Source: Parietichytrium sp. I65-24A (taxonomy: Eukaryota > Sar > Bigyra > Thraustochytrida > Thraustochytriidae). Taken from it: DNA of 64,000 nt. A program made the position numbers and the translations under genes. The notes under the pieces are model-generated. The model had not been told where the DNA came from. It saw only the letters and a program-made list of their open reading frames with translations, and searched no databases. Positions 1 to 9,623 of this stretch are shown in pieces. Positions within the stretch are counted from its first letter, which is position 1, and every line of letters begins with the position of its first letter. The stretch covers positions 496,001-560,000 of the forward strand of contig BLSF01000012.1 in the NCBI GenBank assembly GCA_012862575.1, read 5' to 3'.

Positions 1-1506
1 TCGGTCCGCAATTGTTCGCAAATAGAGGCGAAATTCCGCATCACTATCTGCACCCTTTTTTGAGCCACAAGCAGTATAGGGAGACGGAGCAGACGGAGAA
101 ATAAAAAATTCAATCGCTAATCTCAGCTGCGCTAGTCATCTCGTCGGGGGTGCTCAGCGGTGAGCAGCTAATTGATTCCTTCGGGTCCATTTCCCTGGAG
201 GGAAATCTTCACTTTCATTCTCTTTTACTCTCCAAGTTTCGTTGACATTAGCCTGTTTTCGATGCGCGCTGCGTGTGGAGCAGATGAGTTCGCGCTCTCA
301 GGCTTGCACACCAACCCATTCGCTCCGCATAAAGCACTGCGACGACGCACCCCACCTTCCGATAGGTTTGTTTACGCTGCACTTCATGGCTTCACTTGGC
401 GACGACGAAATGTGGAACTTCCTCCTCCTCCTCCTCGGACACGTAGGCGTTGCGGGGGGATGGCAACAAGCAAGACTCCAGCATCACAGCTTCCTGACCG
501 ATTGTCTGGCGCTCCATCACCAGGCTGAGGCAAAACAAAAACTTTGACATTTTAACATTTTACAAGCTTAGGTAATTGGAAACTAGATGTGAAAAGTTTG
601 TCGTGAGGAGACACGTGATTCGCGTGAGCTCACGTACTCATAGCAAGAAGGTAGTTGTATCTACTGACAGCAGATTGCTTTCGTGCCATGTGAACAGTGG
701 ACGCTCAGACGCTTATAGTTTTGTTAGCATCTATCAGCGATTTAACTACTGCTACTATGAACGAATAGTACTCACAGTCAGTTGTATGTCTCTCCTACCC
801 GTATGTCCGGGTCTTTCGTAGCCGTCTGTTAGTGGAAAGTGTGATGTACAGTACAGGCGGGTGGTAAAAGGTCTTCGAGCAAGTAGATTTCGGTGGTAGC
901 TATCTAGTAGCTAGCTAGTAGCTAAAGTAGCTTCACGGATACTCTTACTGTACGCTGTGACATCACATCTGTTTACGAGGTCACTTCTCTCTAAAGTCAT
1001 TGTAAGGTAAGTCATTCGAATCTCTCCAGTGTGATCGTTTATGATTCTCTAGCTACTAGCTACTGGAAAACGAGCGTGATTGGCAAAGATACTGAAAGAT
1101 CTCAATAGTCATACTGGTACTCACTAAGTCAGTACAAAGTACCGGCACCCGTACTCTTGGCGAAAGATTTGGGTTGCTTCCGTCTCAATCTGTCATTTTA
1201 ATTAACAGTAAAAAACAATCCCAATCCTTGCCAGAGCACAAAGTGTTAAATACCATAGCGAGAATAGCGAGGATGATACTGCGTCTTAAAACATGTTAAA
1301 GTAAAAATGGTGACGACGCATGTCATTGAGACTGTCTCTCTCTCTATCCAGAGCAATCAACTCAATTTTGAGAAAGAGAGGCACTGAGTTCTACCTGTGC
1401 TGTACTGTGGCGACGTAAGATGCCTACTTTTCACAAGCGTCTCTGAGATCCAAGTGTTGCAAAAGGTCTGTGAGGGGATTGCACAAGGCAGTTCACAAAC
1501 CTGGTC
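1..1506. other. Intergenic, no gene seen
   Basis: No frame in this stretch looks protein coding: the short open frames have no recognisable domain and biased, low-complexity composition. It contains runs of the words TAGCTAGTAG and AGTACTCACAGTCAG, which recur in other intergenic regions of the window. It is probably the 5' flank of the helicase gene that starts at 1648. Confidence 0.6.
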
Positions 1507-1612
1507 TGCGTTGTTGCGTTGTTGCGTTGTTGCGTTGTTGCGTTGTTGCGTTGTTGCGTTGTTGCGTTGTTGCGTTGTTGCGTTGTTGCGTTGTTGCGCT
1601 GTTGCGTTGTTG
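1507..1612. repeat. GTTGCGTT octamer tandem array
   Basis: About 13 tandem copies of the 8-base unit GTTGCGTT, with a single C/T change near the 3' end, stop about 35 bases before the helicase start codon. Because the unit is not a multiple of three, the array is open in several frames and makes artificial Leu-Arg-Cys-Cys-Val peptides. I treat it as 5' leader or promoter DNA, not coding sequence. Confidence 0.9.
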
Positions 1613-1647
1613 CGTCGAGTCGAGAGGTTTTAAGAGTGGGCGACGAC

Positions 1648-4600
1648 ATGGACGTGAGAACTGTATTGCGGAAGAAACATGAGCGTCTGGAGACTGTGTT
1701 CGAAAGCCTAAAATGTGGGTGCAGCGCCGAGAGAATTCGCTCCACCATCCAGCATCTGTTGCAAGAATCTACTTTTGACTTGCTCGGGCATCACTTAGAG
1801 AGGGTTCCGGATTCGAAGTCTTTCCAAAGCCTATTCCTGCCTGTGCTGGCCGAGCTAAGGGAGAGTGAGAGCCGTGTCGGCCAGGATCCTCTAAAGTTGA
1901 ATATTGGTGAATTTTGCGAGAAAATTTGTGAGCTACCAGTATTTTCCCGCCGCATCAAAGAAATCACTTTGGACGACGACTTGAGAAGAACTCTGGTTTG
2001 GTTCGTAAAGCGAACGATATACCGCACTGGCAAATTCGACAGCATCGACCTTGAGGACCTCATCACCTGGCTCGAGGACGAGTGCAGCGGTGCAATCCTC
2101 GACGATCTCCGCTCCGTATTGTCTCCCGGCGATTTGAGGGATGACAACTTGGAGGATTTCAATCGCCACAATAACGACAAGAAGGACATTGCAGACATCT
2201 CTGTCATCCCAACGCTAGAGGAACTGACCTCCGACCGGCCGCCCTACTTACCAGCATTTTCCAATGTCGTGGAACCGCGAGGTGTTCGTGATTGGAGTTT
2301 TCGCTGGTATCGAGAGGATTTTCTGGGCCCAATCAAAGACTTCCTTCGAGGCATGCGGGAAGCTCGTGAAGGCTCCCCAGACTCCAAGATTTGTGATTCT
2401 TTTTTGATGAAAGAGTTGAAGATGCGTACTTTCAAACAAGTAAAACTTGTGGGACTGACAGGGAATATCTATCGAGGCGCAGTAATGGTTGTCACTTTTC
2501 AGCATCCGCTGACCTTTGCTTCCCGGAAGAAGACCAACAGCGAATACTCAAGTTTTTGGAAGACGAACACCACTCTTTTGCGCACAGGGGATCTGGTATG
2601 TTTCACTGACCCAGAAACCGGCAACGTGAAGTGCCTTGGCATTGTTTCGGAAGACCCACGATCCAATCATTTAAAAGTACTTCAGAAAGCAACAGATGAC
2701 GAAGTTTACGTATCAGCCAAGAAGCATCCACAACAAGAGGATCCCGCAGGAGTAGATGTCGTCACTATTCATGTCAGGTTCGAAGGAATAAATTTTCTTC
2801 GCGCCCTGTTGCGTGTAAGCTCACTCGAAATGGTGGTTTGCCCGGTCGCTCTGTTTGCAGCGCGACCAGTTCTTGAGCGGCTGCAAAATATGCTACCGAA
2901 TCAGTTTCTGAGCAACTTGTTGGGACCCAAAGCTGAAAAAGCTCTCCTTGACACCCCTCAAGATTTCGGCAAATTGCAATATGGACAATATTTGTCGGAT
3001 GAGCTGAAGACACTTCGGGCAGAATCCAATGACGGAGAAAATAGTGCAATTTGTATGCCAAAAAAGGTTGTCTTGGACGACGCTCAGCTGAAGGCGATCG
3101 AGCATGCCTTCAGTCAGAATGTCGCGCTCATTCAAGGGCCACCTGGAACAGGAAAGAGTTTATGTGGAGCTGTAATCGCCAAACTTCTCATGGCGACTAC
3201 GGAGGAAAAACTGGTCGTAATGTGCTACACCAATCATGCTCTCGATCAATTCTTGGAGGACCTCCTGGACATTGGTGTGCCAAAGCACTATCTTGGCCGT
3301 GTTGGAAGAAATAGTACTTCAGCTCGGTTAAAGGATATCACGATCGATTCGCGCCCGCCAAAGGATAATTTCATTAGGTATAAGGAACGCGATTTGATCA
3401 CGGAAAAAAGGAGCATTGAAGAGGCTGCCAAAGACCTGGAGATGGCCATGCGCGACCAGTGGTGTGAACCCCTCTTCCGCGTTGACGAGACACATTCCTT
3501 TGATCAGGTTGAGGTTTCTGAAGATGGGTTTACACGGCCGCTTTGCGACAGGAAAATGCTCTTCAAAATCTGGCGACAAGGTAAAGAATTACCGAAAGGA
3601 GTGGAGTTGTACAACGACAGACTTTGGAAACTCACTCCCGATGAGCGCAAGGAGCTGCTATTGGAGAGAGTGAAGGACCTCCGAAAGCGGGTTTCGACCA
3701 TAACAAGAAACTTTGACAAGGAGGTGCAAGACCTCAAAGAATACAGGAACGCGCTGGCGCGAGAATCCTGCACTTACAAACGAGTGATTGGTTGTACTAC
3801 CACAGGTGCGTCAATTTATGCGAGTATAATTCGATCTTTCAAAGCCTCCGTCTACATAGTTGAAGAAGCAGGCGAAGTTTTGGAGCCGCACCTCGTTGCT
3901 GCTAGCAACGACGTTCTCGAACATTTGATTTTAATCGGCGATCACAAGCAACTTCCGCCGAAAGTCAATGCGTATGAACTGACTCGAGAACGGCGTGGTG
4001 GTGATGACGGACTCGACATCAGCCTTTTTGAGCGCCTCATTGACCAGGGTCTTCCTCACGTCACTCTAAGATTGCAACACCGAATGCGCGACGAGATCTC
4101 CAGCTTTGCGAAGCGCTTGACTTACCCGAACTATTCAACCGCCGATGAGCGGAAGCCTCGCGGTTGCCTCCGAGGTTTCGCAAGCAATGTGGTGTTCATT
4201 GCAACCGAAGGTCTGGAAGGTAGCCCTGGCGGGAGAAGCGCGGAAGCGTCTCTCGCAGAAATGCGTTCCAAGTTCAATAAATCAGAGGTTGAGTGGGTGG
4301 TTGCGCTTGTCCAATACCTGAGACTTCAAAAATACACCGATATTGTTGTGCTAACACCTTATCTGGGCCAGCTCGTATTGCTGCGAGATGAATTGAACAA
4401 AGTGAATCTATCAGCAAAAGTTGGTGCGCTAGATGCCATGGATCTTGAGGCTGAAGCCAGGCGAGGACACATGGAAGCGCAGGATTGGGCAAACCTGACA
4501 GGCCCCACACATGCTGAGCAAGTACGTGTGGCAACCATCGACAATTTTCAGGGAGAGGAAGCAGAAGTAGTGGTGTGCTCGTGGGTGCGAAGCAACGAGG

Positions 4601-5961
4601 AAGGGCAACTTGGGTTTGTGAAAAACCCGCAGCGCTTGAATGTCGCACTGACCCGCGCTCGGGAGGCAACGATTTTCCTCGGCTCACACAAAACATTACT
4701 CTCGAGTGGTTCAGAGGTTTGGGAGCAGACACTAGACCAATTTGCCAAGGTTGGAGAGATCGCGGAGGGGGTAAGGCTCAGCTGCTCGCAGCACAATTCA
4801 AATGATATCGTGTCCAGCGCAGCGCAACTCAAAAAGTTCTGCTCGAAGCCATTCCTTTGCAAAATGCAGTGTGGTGAGGAACTCTCCTGCGGACACAAGT
4901 GTAAACAAATTTGCCATTTCCCGCTCCCTTGCAAGAAGTACCCTTGCATGAAGAAGATTGAGACGATGGACAAGACATGTGGCCATTGGAGAGAAGAGCT
5001 TTGTCATCAAAAAGGTCAAGTGACACAATGCGTGAAATGCGAAGAATTCAAGAGGGATATGAAAGAGATAAAAAGGAAGCTACGCAAGAGCAGTGAGAAA
5101 AAGTGTGACGAAGAGTTGGCTTGCATGAAGAAAGAGTACGAAGCCAAGTGGCGGGCTTACTACGACGGCTTTCGCAACCAGAACATAGAAAAACAGCGCG
5201 TGGAAATGGAGAGGCTGGAAAACGATCTACGTCAATCTAAGTGCGTGACCTGTTTTGACGATAAATGTTGCATCCAGTGCACAAAGCAGAGCGGTGTGCA
5301 CTTTTACTGTCAAAAATGCCTGTCAAATAAGCTCGCAAATGACAAGCCAACTGCTCGAACCGAATTGGATCTAAACCAGAAATGCGATTACGAAGGGTGC
5401 GACGGCGAGCTTCTTGCGAAAGACTTTGCCAGTCCTTGCGGGGAAGCATTTGAGTCCTATTTAAATAAGAGATTGGATTTTGTAATTGCAGCTGAGCAGG
5501 AAAAGATAAACGCTCGTGTGAAAGAAGAAGTGCAGGGAGAGTTTCAGGTTACCGTGCTGAAAAAATTGGAGGCGGATGTTGAGAACGACATACTCAACAT
5601 AAAGTGCCCAAAGTGCGCAGCAGTCTTCAACGATTTCGACGGCTGCTTCTCGATTCAGTGCGCATGTGGAGCTTACTTTTGTGCGTGGTGTTTTAAGGCT
5701 CAGAAAAACTCCGAGGAATCTCACAGACATGTTGCAAATTGCAGAGAGAATAAAGAGAAAAACCGCGGAGTATTTGGTGACAAAGAGTTGTGGCATCAAC
5801 ATCTCCAAACACACCGCTCGTCGAAGGTCAATCAGCATGCGCGGAAGTTTTTGGAGCTTTTTGAGCCAAGTACCCTCGAGGAGTTTGTGACGTTCCTTGA
5901 GAGTCATGCCGATGTGTTGGACCGGAATGCGCTTTCGGAAGACTTGCAGTGGGCGCTCTAA
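1648..5961 (+). CDS. ZNFX1-like UPF1-family helicase with C-terminal IBR-type zinc module
   Basis: A 1437-residue superfamily 1 RNA helicase of the NFX1-type zinc-finger class (ZNFX1-like). In other eukaryotes this class binds RNA in surveillance, small-RNA inheritance and antiviral responses. The N-terminal ~300 residues are helical and not assigned. The helicase core shows Walker A GPPGTGKS (~497-504), a Walker B-like VEEAGE (~735), GDHKQLPP, RLQHRMRDE and the motif V/VI region ending in LNVALTRAREA. Next comes an NFX1-like cysteine block (from ~1065, CGHKC and CGHW pairs), then a charged coiled-coil stretch. Last is a RING/IBR-like segment with CPKCAAVF, GCFSIQCACG and FCAWCF (~1319-1350). 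I start at ATG 1648 because the upstream frame is only the GTTGCGTT array. Whether the IBR module has ubiquitin ligase activity is unknown. Confidence 0.9.
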   Translation: MDVRTVLRKKHERLETVFESLKCGCSAERIRSTIQHLLQESTFDLLGHHLERVPDSKSFQSLFLPVLAELRESESRVGQDPLKLNIGEFCEKICELPVFSRRIKEITLDDDLRRTLVWFVKRTIYRTGKFDSIDLEDLITWLEDECSGAILDDLRSVLSPGDLRDDNLEDFNRHNNDKKDIADISVIPTLEELTSDRPPYLPAFSNVVEPRGVRDWSFRWYREDFLGPIKDFLRGMREAREGSPDSKICDSFLMKELKMRTFKQVKLVGLTGNIYRGAVMVVTFQHPLTFASRKKTNSEYSSFWKTNTTLLRTGDLVCFTDPETGNVKCLGIVSEDPRSNHLKVLQKATDDEVYVSAKKHPQQEDPAGVDVVTIHVRFEGINFLRALLRVSSLEMVVCPVALFAARPVLERLQNMLPNQFLSNLLGPKAEKALLDTPQDFGKLQYGQYLSDELKTLRAESNDGENSAICMPKKVVLDDAQLKAIEHAFSQNVALIQGPPGTGKSLCGAVIAKLLMATTEEKLVVMCYTNHALDQFLEDLLDIGVPKHYLGRVGRNSTSARLKDITIDSRPPKDNFIRYKERDLITEKRSIEEAAKDLEMAMRDQWCEPLFRVDETHSFDQVEVSEDGFTRPLCDRKMLFKIWRQGKELPKGVELYNDRLWKLTPDERKELLLERVKDLRKRVSTITRNFDKEVQDLKEYRNALARESCTYKRVIGCTTTGASIYASIIRSFKASVYIVEEAGEVLEPHLVAASNDVLEHLILIGDHKQLPPKVNAYELTRERRGGDDGLDISLFERLIDQGLPHVTLRLQHRMRDEISSFAKRLTYPNYSTADERKPRGCLRGFASNVVFIATEGLEGSPGGRSAEASLAEMRSKFNKSEVEWVVALVQYLRLQKYTDIVVLTPYLGQLVLLRDELNKVNLSAKVGALDAMDLEAEARRGHMEAQDWANLTGPTHAEQVRVATIDNFQGEEAEVVVCSWVRSNEEGQLGFVKNPQRLNVALTRAREATIFLGSHKTLLSSGSEVWEQTLDQFAKVGEIAEGVRLSCSQHNSNDIVSSAAQLKKFCSKPFLCKMQCGEELSCGHKCKQICHFPLPCKKYPCMKKIETMDKTCGHWREELCHQKGQVTQCVKCEEFKRDMKEIKRKLRKSSEKKCDEELACMKKEYEAKWRAYYDGFRNQNIEKQRVEMERLENDLRQSKCVTCFDDKCCIQCTKQSGVHFYCQKCLSNKLANDKPTARTELDLNQKCDYEGCDGELLAKDFASPCGEAFESYLNKRLDFVIAAEQEKINARVKEEVQGEFQVTVLKKLEADVENDILNIKCPKCAAVFNDFDGCFSIQCACGAYFCAWCFKAQKNSEESHRHVANCRENKEKNRGVFGDKELWHQHLQTHRSSKVNQHARKFLELFEPSTLEEFVTFLESHADVLDRNALSEDLQWAL

Positions 5962-6105
5962 TAAGTTCGCTCTTTCCCTTTTCATATTTTTACCCACCAC
6001 AAGAAAAATTACTTTAAAGTAATCAATCCTCTTTTTAGTTAAATGAATTTACATTCGGAATCCAATAATTACATATCGTACTTGAAAAGGCTAGCGCTTG
6101 CAAAG

Positions 6106-6693
6106 TCAAAATGGGGTCACCTGCTCATGTTGCATCTCCACTTCCTCGCGGCGGTTTTTTTGATGAACGAGCTTGTCCCCGAACTTGTTGGTCGTCTTTT
6201 CCCAAGACTCCACGTCTTGATGCCCGAGCCGTTGCTTGATGGCTCTCTCCTTCGCAGCTGCGATGGCCGTCAACCATGTTTGGCGTTCATTGTCGTTGCT
6301 TGCACAGAAAAGGTACGTCTTGTACACCGAGACGAGGCGAAATGCGTATGGCATAATCTCCCCGAGGTCATCCCCATCCTCGTCTACCAGTTCCAGCGAG
6401 TACGTCTCCAAATCAAGAGGCACGCCCTTCGACCTTTTCGCGGTCTCCGAGGCATATCTGAACAAGTACTTGCCTCGTATCACCAAATACCTCCTCTTGA
6501 ACTCCGTCCCAAAGCATGGCATGCTCTGGTACTTGTACCCTCGCTTTGAAACATACCCTGCGCAGGCGTTGTGGCCCCCCGCGTCCTCGACTGGGAAGAG
6601 CGGCTCCATTGGCTCTTCCGCGACCACTTCCGAAGACATTTCCTTCCCAACGACTCGCCGCACGAACAATTGTCTTCGGTTGCTGCTTTGCAC
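6106..6693 (-). CDS. PH-domain protein
   Basis: A 195-residue protein with one pleckstrin-homology domain at about residues 42-150. It begins at CAGYVSKRG, has the central basic strand KRRYLVIRGKYLFRY and ends in the typical C-terminal helix with ERQTWLTAIAAA. The last 45 residues are a charged helix. PH domains usually bind phosphoinositides or proteins at membranes, but nothing here tells which ligand. A second in-frame ATG at 6639 (MSSEVVAEEP) is an equally reasonable start. It converges on the helicase gene, with stop codons 144 bases apart, so their 3' UTRs may overlap. Confidence 0.8.
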   Translation of the reverse strand: MQSSNRRQLFVRRVVGKEMSSEVVAEEPMEPLFPVEDAGGHNACAGYVSKRGYKYQSMPCFGTEFKRRYLVIRGKYLFRYASETAKRSKGVPLDLETYSLELVDEDGDDLGEIMPYAFRLVSVYKTYLFCASNDNERQTWLTAIAAAKERAIKQRLGHQDVESWEKTTNKFGDKLVHQKNRREEVEMQHEQVTPF

Positions 6694-8328
6694 CGTTTAA
6701 GCCTCAGCGCGACTTGCAATCTTCACTTCTATGCAAGTTGCCGAGCGGCAGATCAACTCTTCCAAACAGCTCGCAACTCGCAACTCGAAACTGGCCTTAA
6801 TTGGCAATTGGCAATTGGCAATCAGCAATGGATCGATCCGTGCTGTCTCTGTTGTCTCTGTCGTCTCTCTCTTCCTCTGTTTGGACATCATGCTCGCCTC
6901 CATCCTCGCAATTGCCCGTCCCATTCCTACTGTTTAGCATAAGTGAACCTTACCGCCGGCCCCTTCGCCTCGTCCCAAGCATTCTATGGCAATTCGTAGC
7001 CCGCGCTAATGTATTACTAATAGTTGTGTGTAGGAGAGCATAGGAGAGGGCCGGCAAGTCGGGACTACCAAGATTGATATACGAAGGTGTAGGACTCTCG
7101 TTCCGCCAGGAATTACGGGGCGAGGACTACGGGAGGCGGTGGGATGAGAACTGGAAGGTCCCCCCGGAATTGGTGCGCCATCTTGGGGGCAAGTGGACCT
7201 TGGCGATGGTGAGTGCTAAGACCAGTCACTACTAAGGTCTTCTTCGTTTGTGTTCAGTCAATCAGTTGAAACACAGTCAACAGAGTCAATTGATTGACAG
7301 TGAGTTTCAATTGACTTAAAATGGTTGACTGTCAACTAATTTGTGAATGAAGGTGTCAGAGCAGAGAGTCAAGTTTCTTCTTCAGTGATTTCTTCTTCAG
7401 TGACAGAGCTAATACAGAGCACGGGGAGTTCTTTCGACTGTCGTTTTTCTATTCGGAGAGAACGAAGCAGGAGGTCACTCGAAAGCTTCATCGTGTAAAA
7501 GCTTCGCAATTTGCGTGATCCTGTGATCCTGGACTTCTTAATTACAGTAATTTGATGGTACCGGGAGGGTTGGAGTGGTTCCACAAGTCATATGGTTCCT
7601 TCAATCTCTCGGTTCCGTGGCGCAGACAGCCAAAAGAAATTGAACTCTTTTCATCTCTTTTCTTCGAAATAATTCGACTTTTCTCGCAATCGTCACTTGA
7701 TTTCAAATATTTTCAAATGATAGATTGTTGAACACAACTAATTTTGAACATTCGACAATAAAAGCTGTGTTGCTGGTCGCACCATGCTTTTGGGAAGTCA
7801 CACCAACATGTGAAAACACATCATCGACAGTACCCGAGTACCCGAACCGCACTTACATCTATATATATATATACGTACGATACGTACGTACGTCAGCACT
7901 GCGTACACACACTAGCAGGTACTGTCGAGTACCTTATCGGTCACGCACTGCGCGTTAATGGGCTCGAGAAGCAGCAGCGACCCGCGTGTTGGCGATGGTC
8001 ACTGCCCGTCGTTGGCAGCGAACTTCGAATAGCAGTCGACCTTGGAGGCTAGTAAACACGCGCACCGGTGCGGCCAGGCTCGGACGGGAAACCAGACACG
8101 GACACCTGACAACAACCGCGTTGCGAGGCACCTGCTCCCAGCACCAAGCACCCAGGGCTCGAGGACCGGTCCGCGGACGGGATAATGCCGATAGGCAGTC
8201 GTCGCTGGAACTCGTTGTAAGGGCTTTGGAACGGAGCTGCGCAAGACACGGGGAGTGGAGCAGGAATTTGATGGTTTTGGCGGTTTTGGGCAGGGCTCAG
8301 TACTCGGGATCTGAATCGAGGCAGAGAA
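6694..8328. other. Intergenic, divergent spacer with simple repeats
   Basis: The shared upstream region of the PH gene (-) and the fibronectin-III gene (+). It holds AACTCGCAACTCG and CAATTGG short repeats at 6765-6825, a GTTGACTGT/ACAGTCAAC palindrome-rich patch at 7250-7345, a (TA)n tract at 7861-7873 and CGTACGTACGTACG words just after it. No convincing coding frame is seen. Long frames on the minus strand at 8049-9215 are antisense to the next gene and look like composition shadows. Confidence 0.55.
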
Positions 8329-9489
8329 ATGGCGAACGCGGCGCAGAAGCTGGGCGTGGCAGAGACGGCGTTCGCAGTGTGCTTGGCTCTGGTGCTGCTG
8401 GCGGGATCTATTCTTCCAGACATGAACTCTGCTCTGAAAGGCCGCCCGACGCTGCGGATGGCAACAGAGTATGGCGTGGTGCTGGGGTGGGAGGAGCCAT
8501 TCACCTGCGCCAAAGTCGTGCCCCGCTCGGGATGCATGTTTGATCTGCAATTGCGCAAGGTGGAAAGACAAGAAGACTTTGGGTTTGGCGGATTTGATGA
8601 GGACGAAAACCAGCTGGAGGAGCAGTGGATACTGGTATCTTCACAGGTCCAGTATCTGCTGCCGCAAGTGACGTACCATGTAGATGGCCTCGAGGAGGAC
8701 ACAGAATACCAATTCCGTGCGCGGCACACTTTTGTCAAAGTAGGAGACGACGGCATCTCCCACCTTGAGTGGGGCTCGTATGGTCCGCCCTCTCGTGTGT
8801 TGCGCACAACTCCTGCCCAAAGCCCCAGCAAGAAAAACTTGGCAAGGCGGCGTGGCGCTATGTCTCTGTCGGCGGTTTGGTCAACGGTGGAACGTATGGG
8901 TTCAAGCTTGTTGCGGCTTTGCTTCCTATTAGGCTTGTGCGGCGTACTGACCTTCCTTTTCTGGTCAGAAGTGGTGGAGTGCTTAAGCGTGGTGACGGAA
9001 ATGTGGGTTTCGGTTCGCAAAACGACTTGTTTTTTCGCCCTTTTTGTGGTGGGGGTGATAACGCGAATGGTGTTTGACGAGCACATGTTGTCCACGTCCC
9101 ACTGGGTCGTTGTGTTGCTGGCAAAATTTCTCGAATACTTTTCAATTGCATTTGGCAGTGCAGCGAGCGGAATCTTGTGTGTAATTATCGTCAGGAGCCT
9201 CTGGTGGCGCTGCAAACGATTTAAAATGCCCGTACTTCAAAACGGCCCAGCATTTGCCGCGGCAATCGCATTTGTCTCTGCTGGGTTGTGGCGCTTCATT
9301 CTGACTTATTTTCGTCGGTCAATTCCGAGGTCCCTCATGACCATGACTTTTGTGTTCGCATGGGCATCGTTGATGGCGACGTTGCACGCCATCGTCGCTG
9401 CCTGTGAGCGATTATTGTATTCCGTCGATGAGGAGCTGGTCACGTTCAAGGTGCCGCACAGGAAGATGCGCTTGAAATCACTTGAATAA
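8329..9489 (+). CDS. Fibronectin type III domain protein with several membrane segments
   Basis: A 386-residue membrane protein I do not recognise as a named family. An N-terminal hydrophobic segment (~10-30) looks like a signal peptide or anchor. Residues ~37-160 match a fibronectin type III fold: VVLGWEEPF, then YHVDGLEEDTEYQFRARH, and a GSYGPPSRVLRTTP end strand. After a basic linker (KKNLARRRG) come about five hydrophobic segments (roughly 195-213, 226-246, 256-290, 306-328 and 338-360). The Fn3 domain would sit outside the cytosol or in a lumen. The start ATG is in an AGAAATGGCG context. It converges with the DUF711 gene 134 bases away. The role is unknown. Confidence 0.75.
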   Translation: MANAAQKLGVAETAFAVCLALVLLAGSILPDMNSALKGRPTLRMATEYGVVLGWEEPFTCAKVVPRSGCMFDLQLRKVERQEDFGFGGFDEDENQLEEQWILVSSQVQYLLPQVTYHVDGLEEDTEYQFRARHTFVKVGDDGISHLEWGSYGPPSRVLRTTPAQSPSKKNLARRRGAMSLSAVWSTVERMGSSLLRLCFLLGLCGVLTFLFWSEVVECLSVVTEMWVSVRKTTCFFALFVVGVITRMVFDEHMLSTSHWVVVLLAKFLEYFSIAFGSAASGILCVIIVRSLWWRCKRFKMPVLQNGPAFAAAIAFVSAGLWRFILTYFRRSIPRSLMTMTFVFAWASLMATLHAIVAACERLLYSVDEELVTFKVPHRKMRLKSLE

Positions 9490-9623
9490 TCAACTTTTCA
9501 TAGTATTGTGCGTTGTAGGTAACTATAGTAACGAACACAGATGTGACAAACCGAATATATTGTTTGAATTTTTTCAACAAGGACCATTCCAAGTGCACCT
9601 AAATTCTCCATCACTCGCACTTG

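Noticed and set aside
1519-1647. N-terminal extension of the helicase through the octamer array
   Set aside because: It would encode only Leu-Arg-Cys-Cys-Val repeats; the ATG at 1648 gives a normal start.
8049-9215. 388-codon open frame on the minus strand
   Set aside because: Antisense to the Fn3 gene, no domain, composition typical of a shadow frame.
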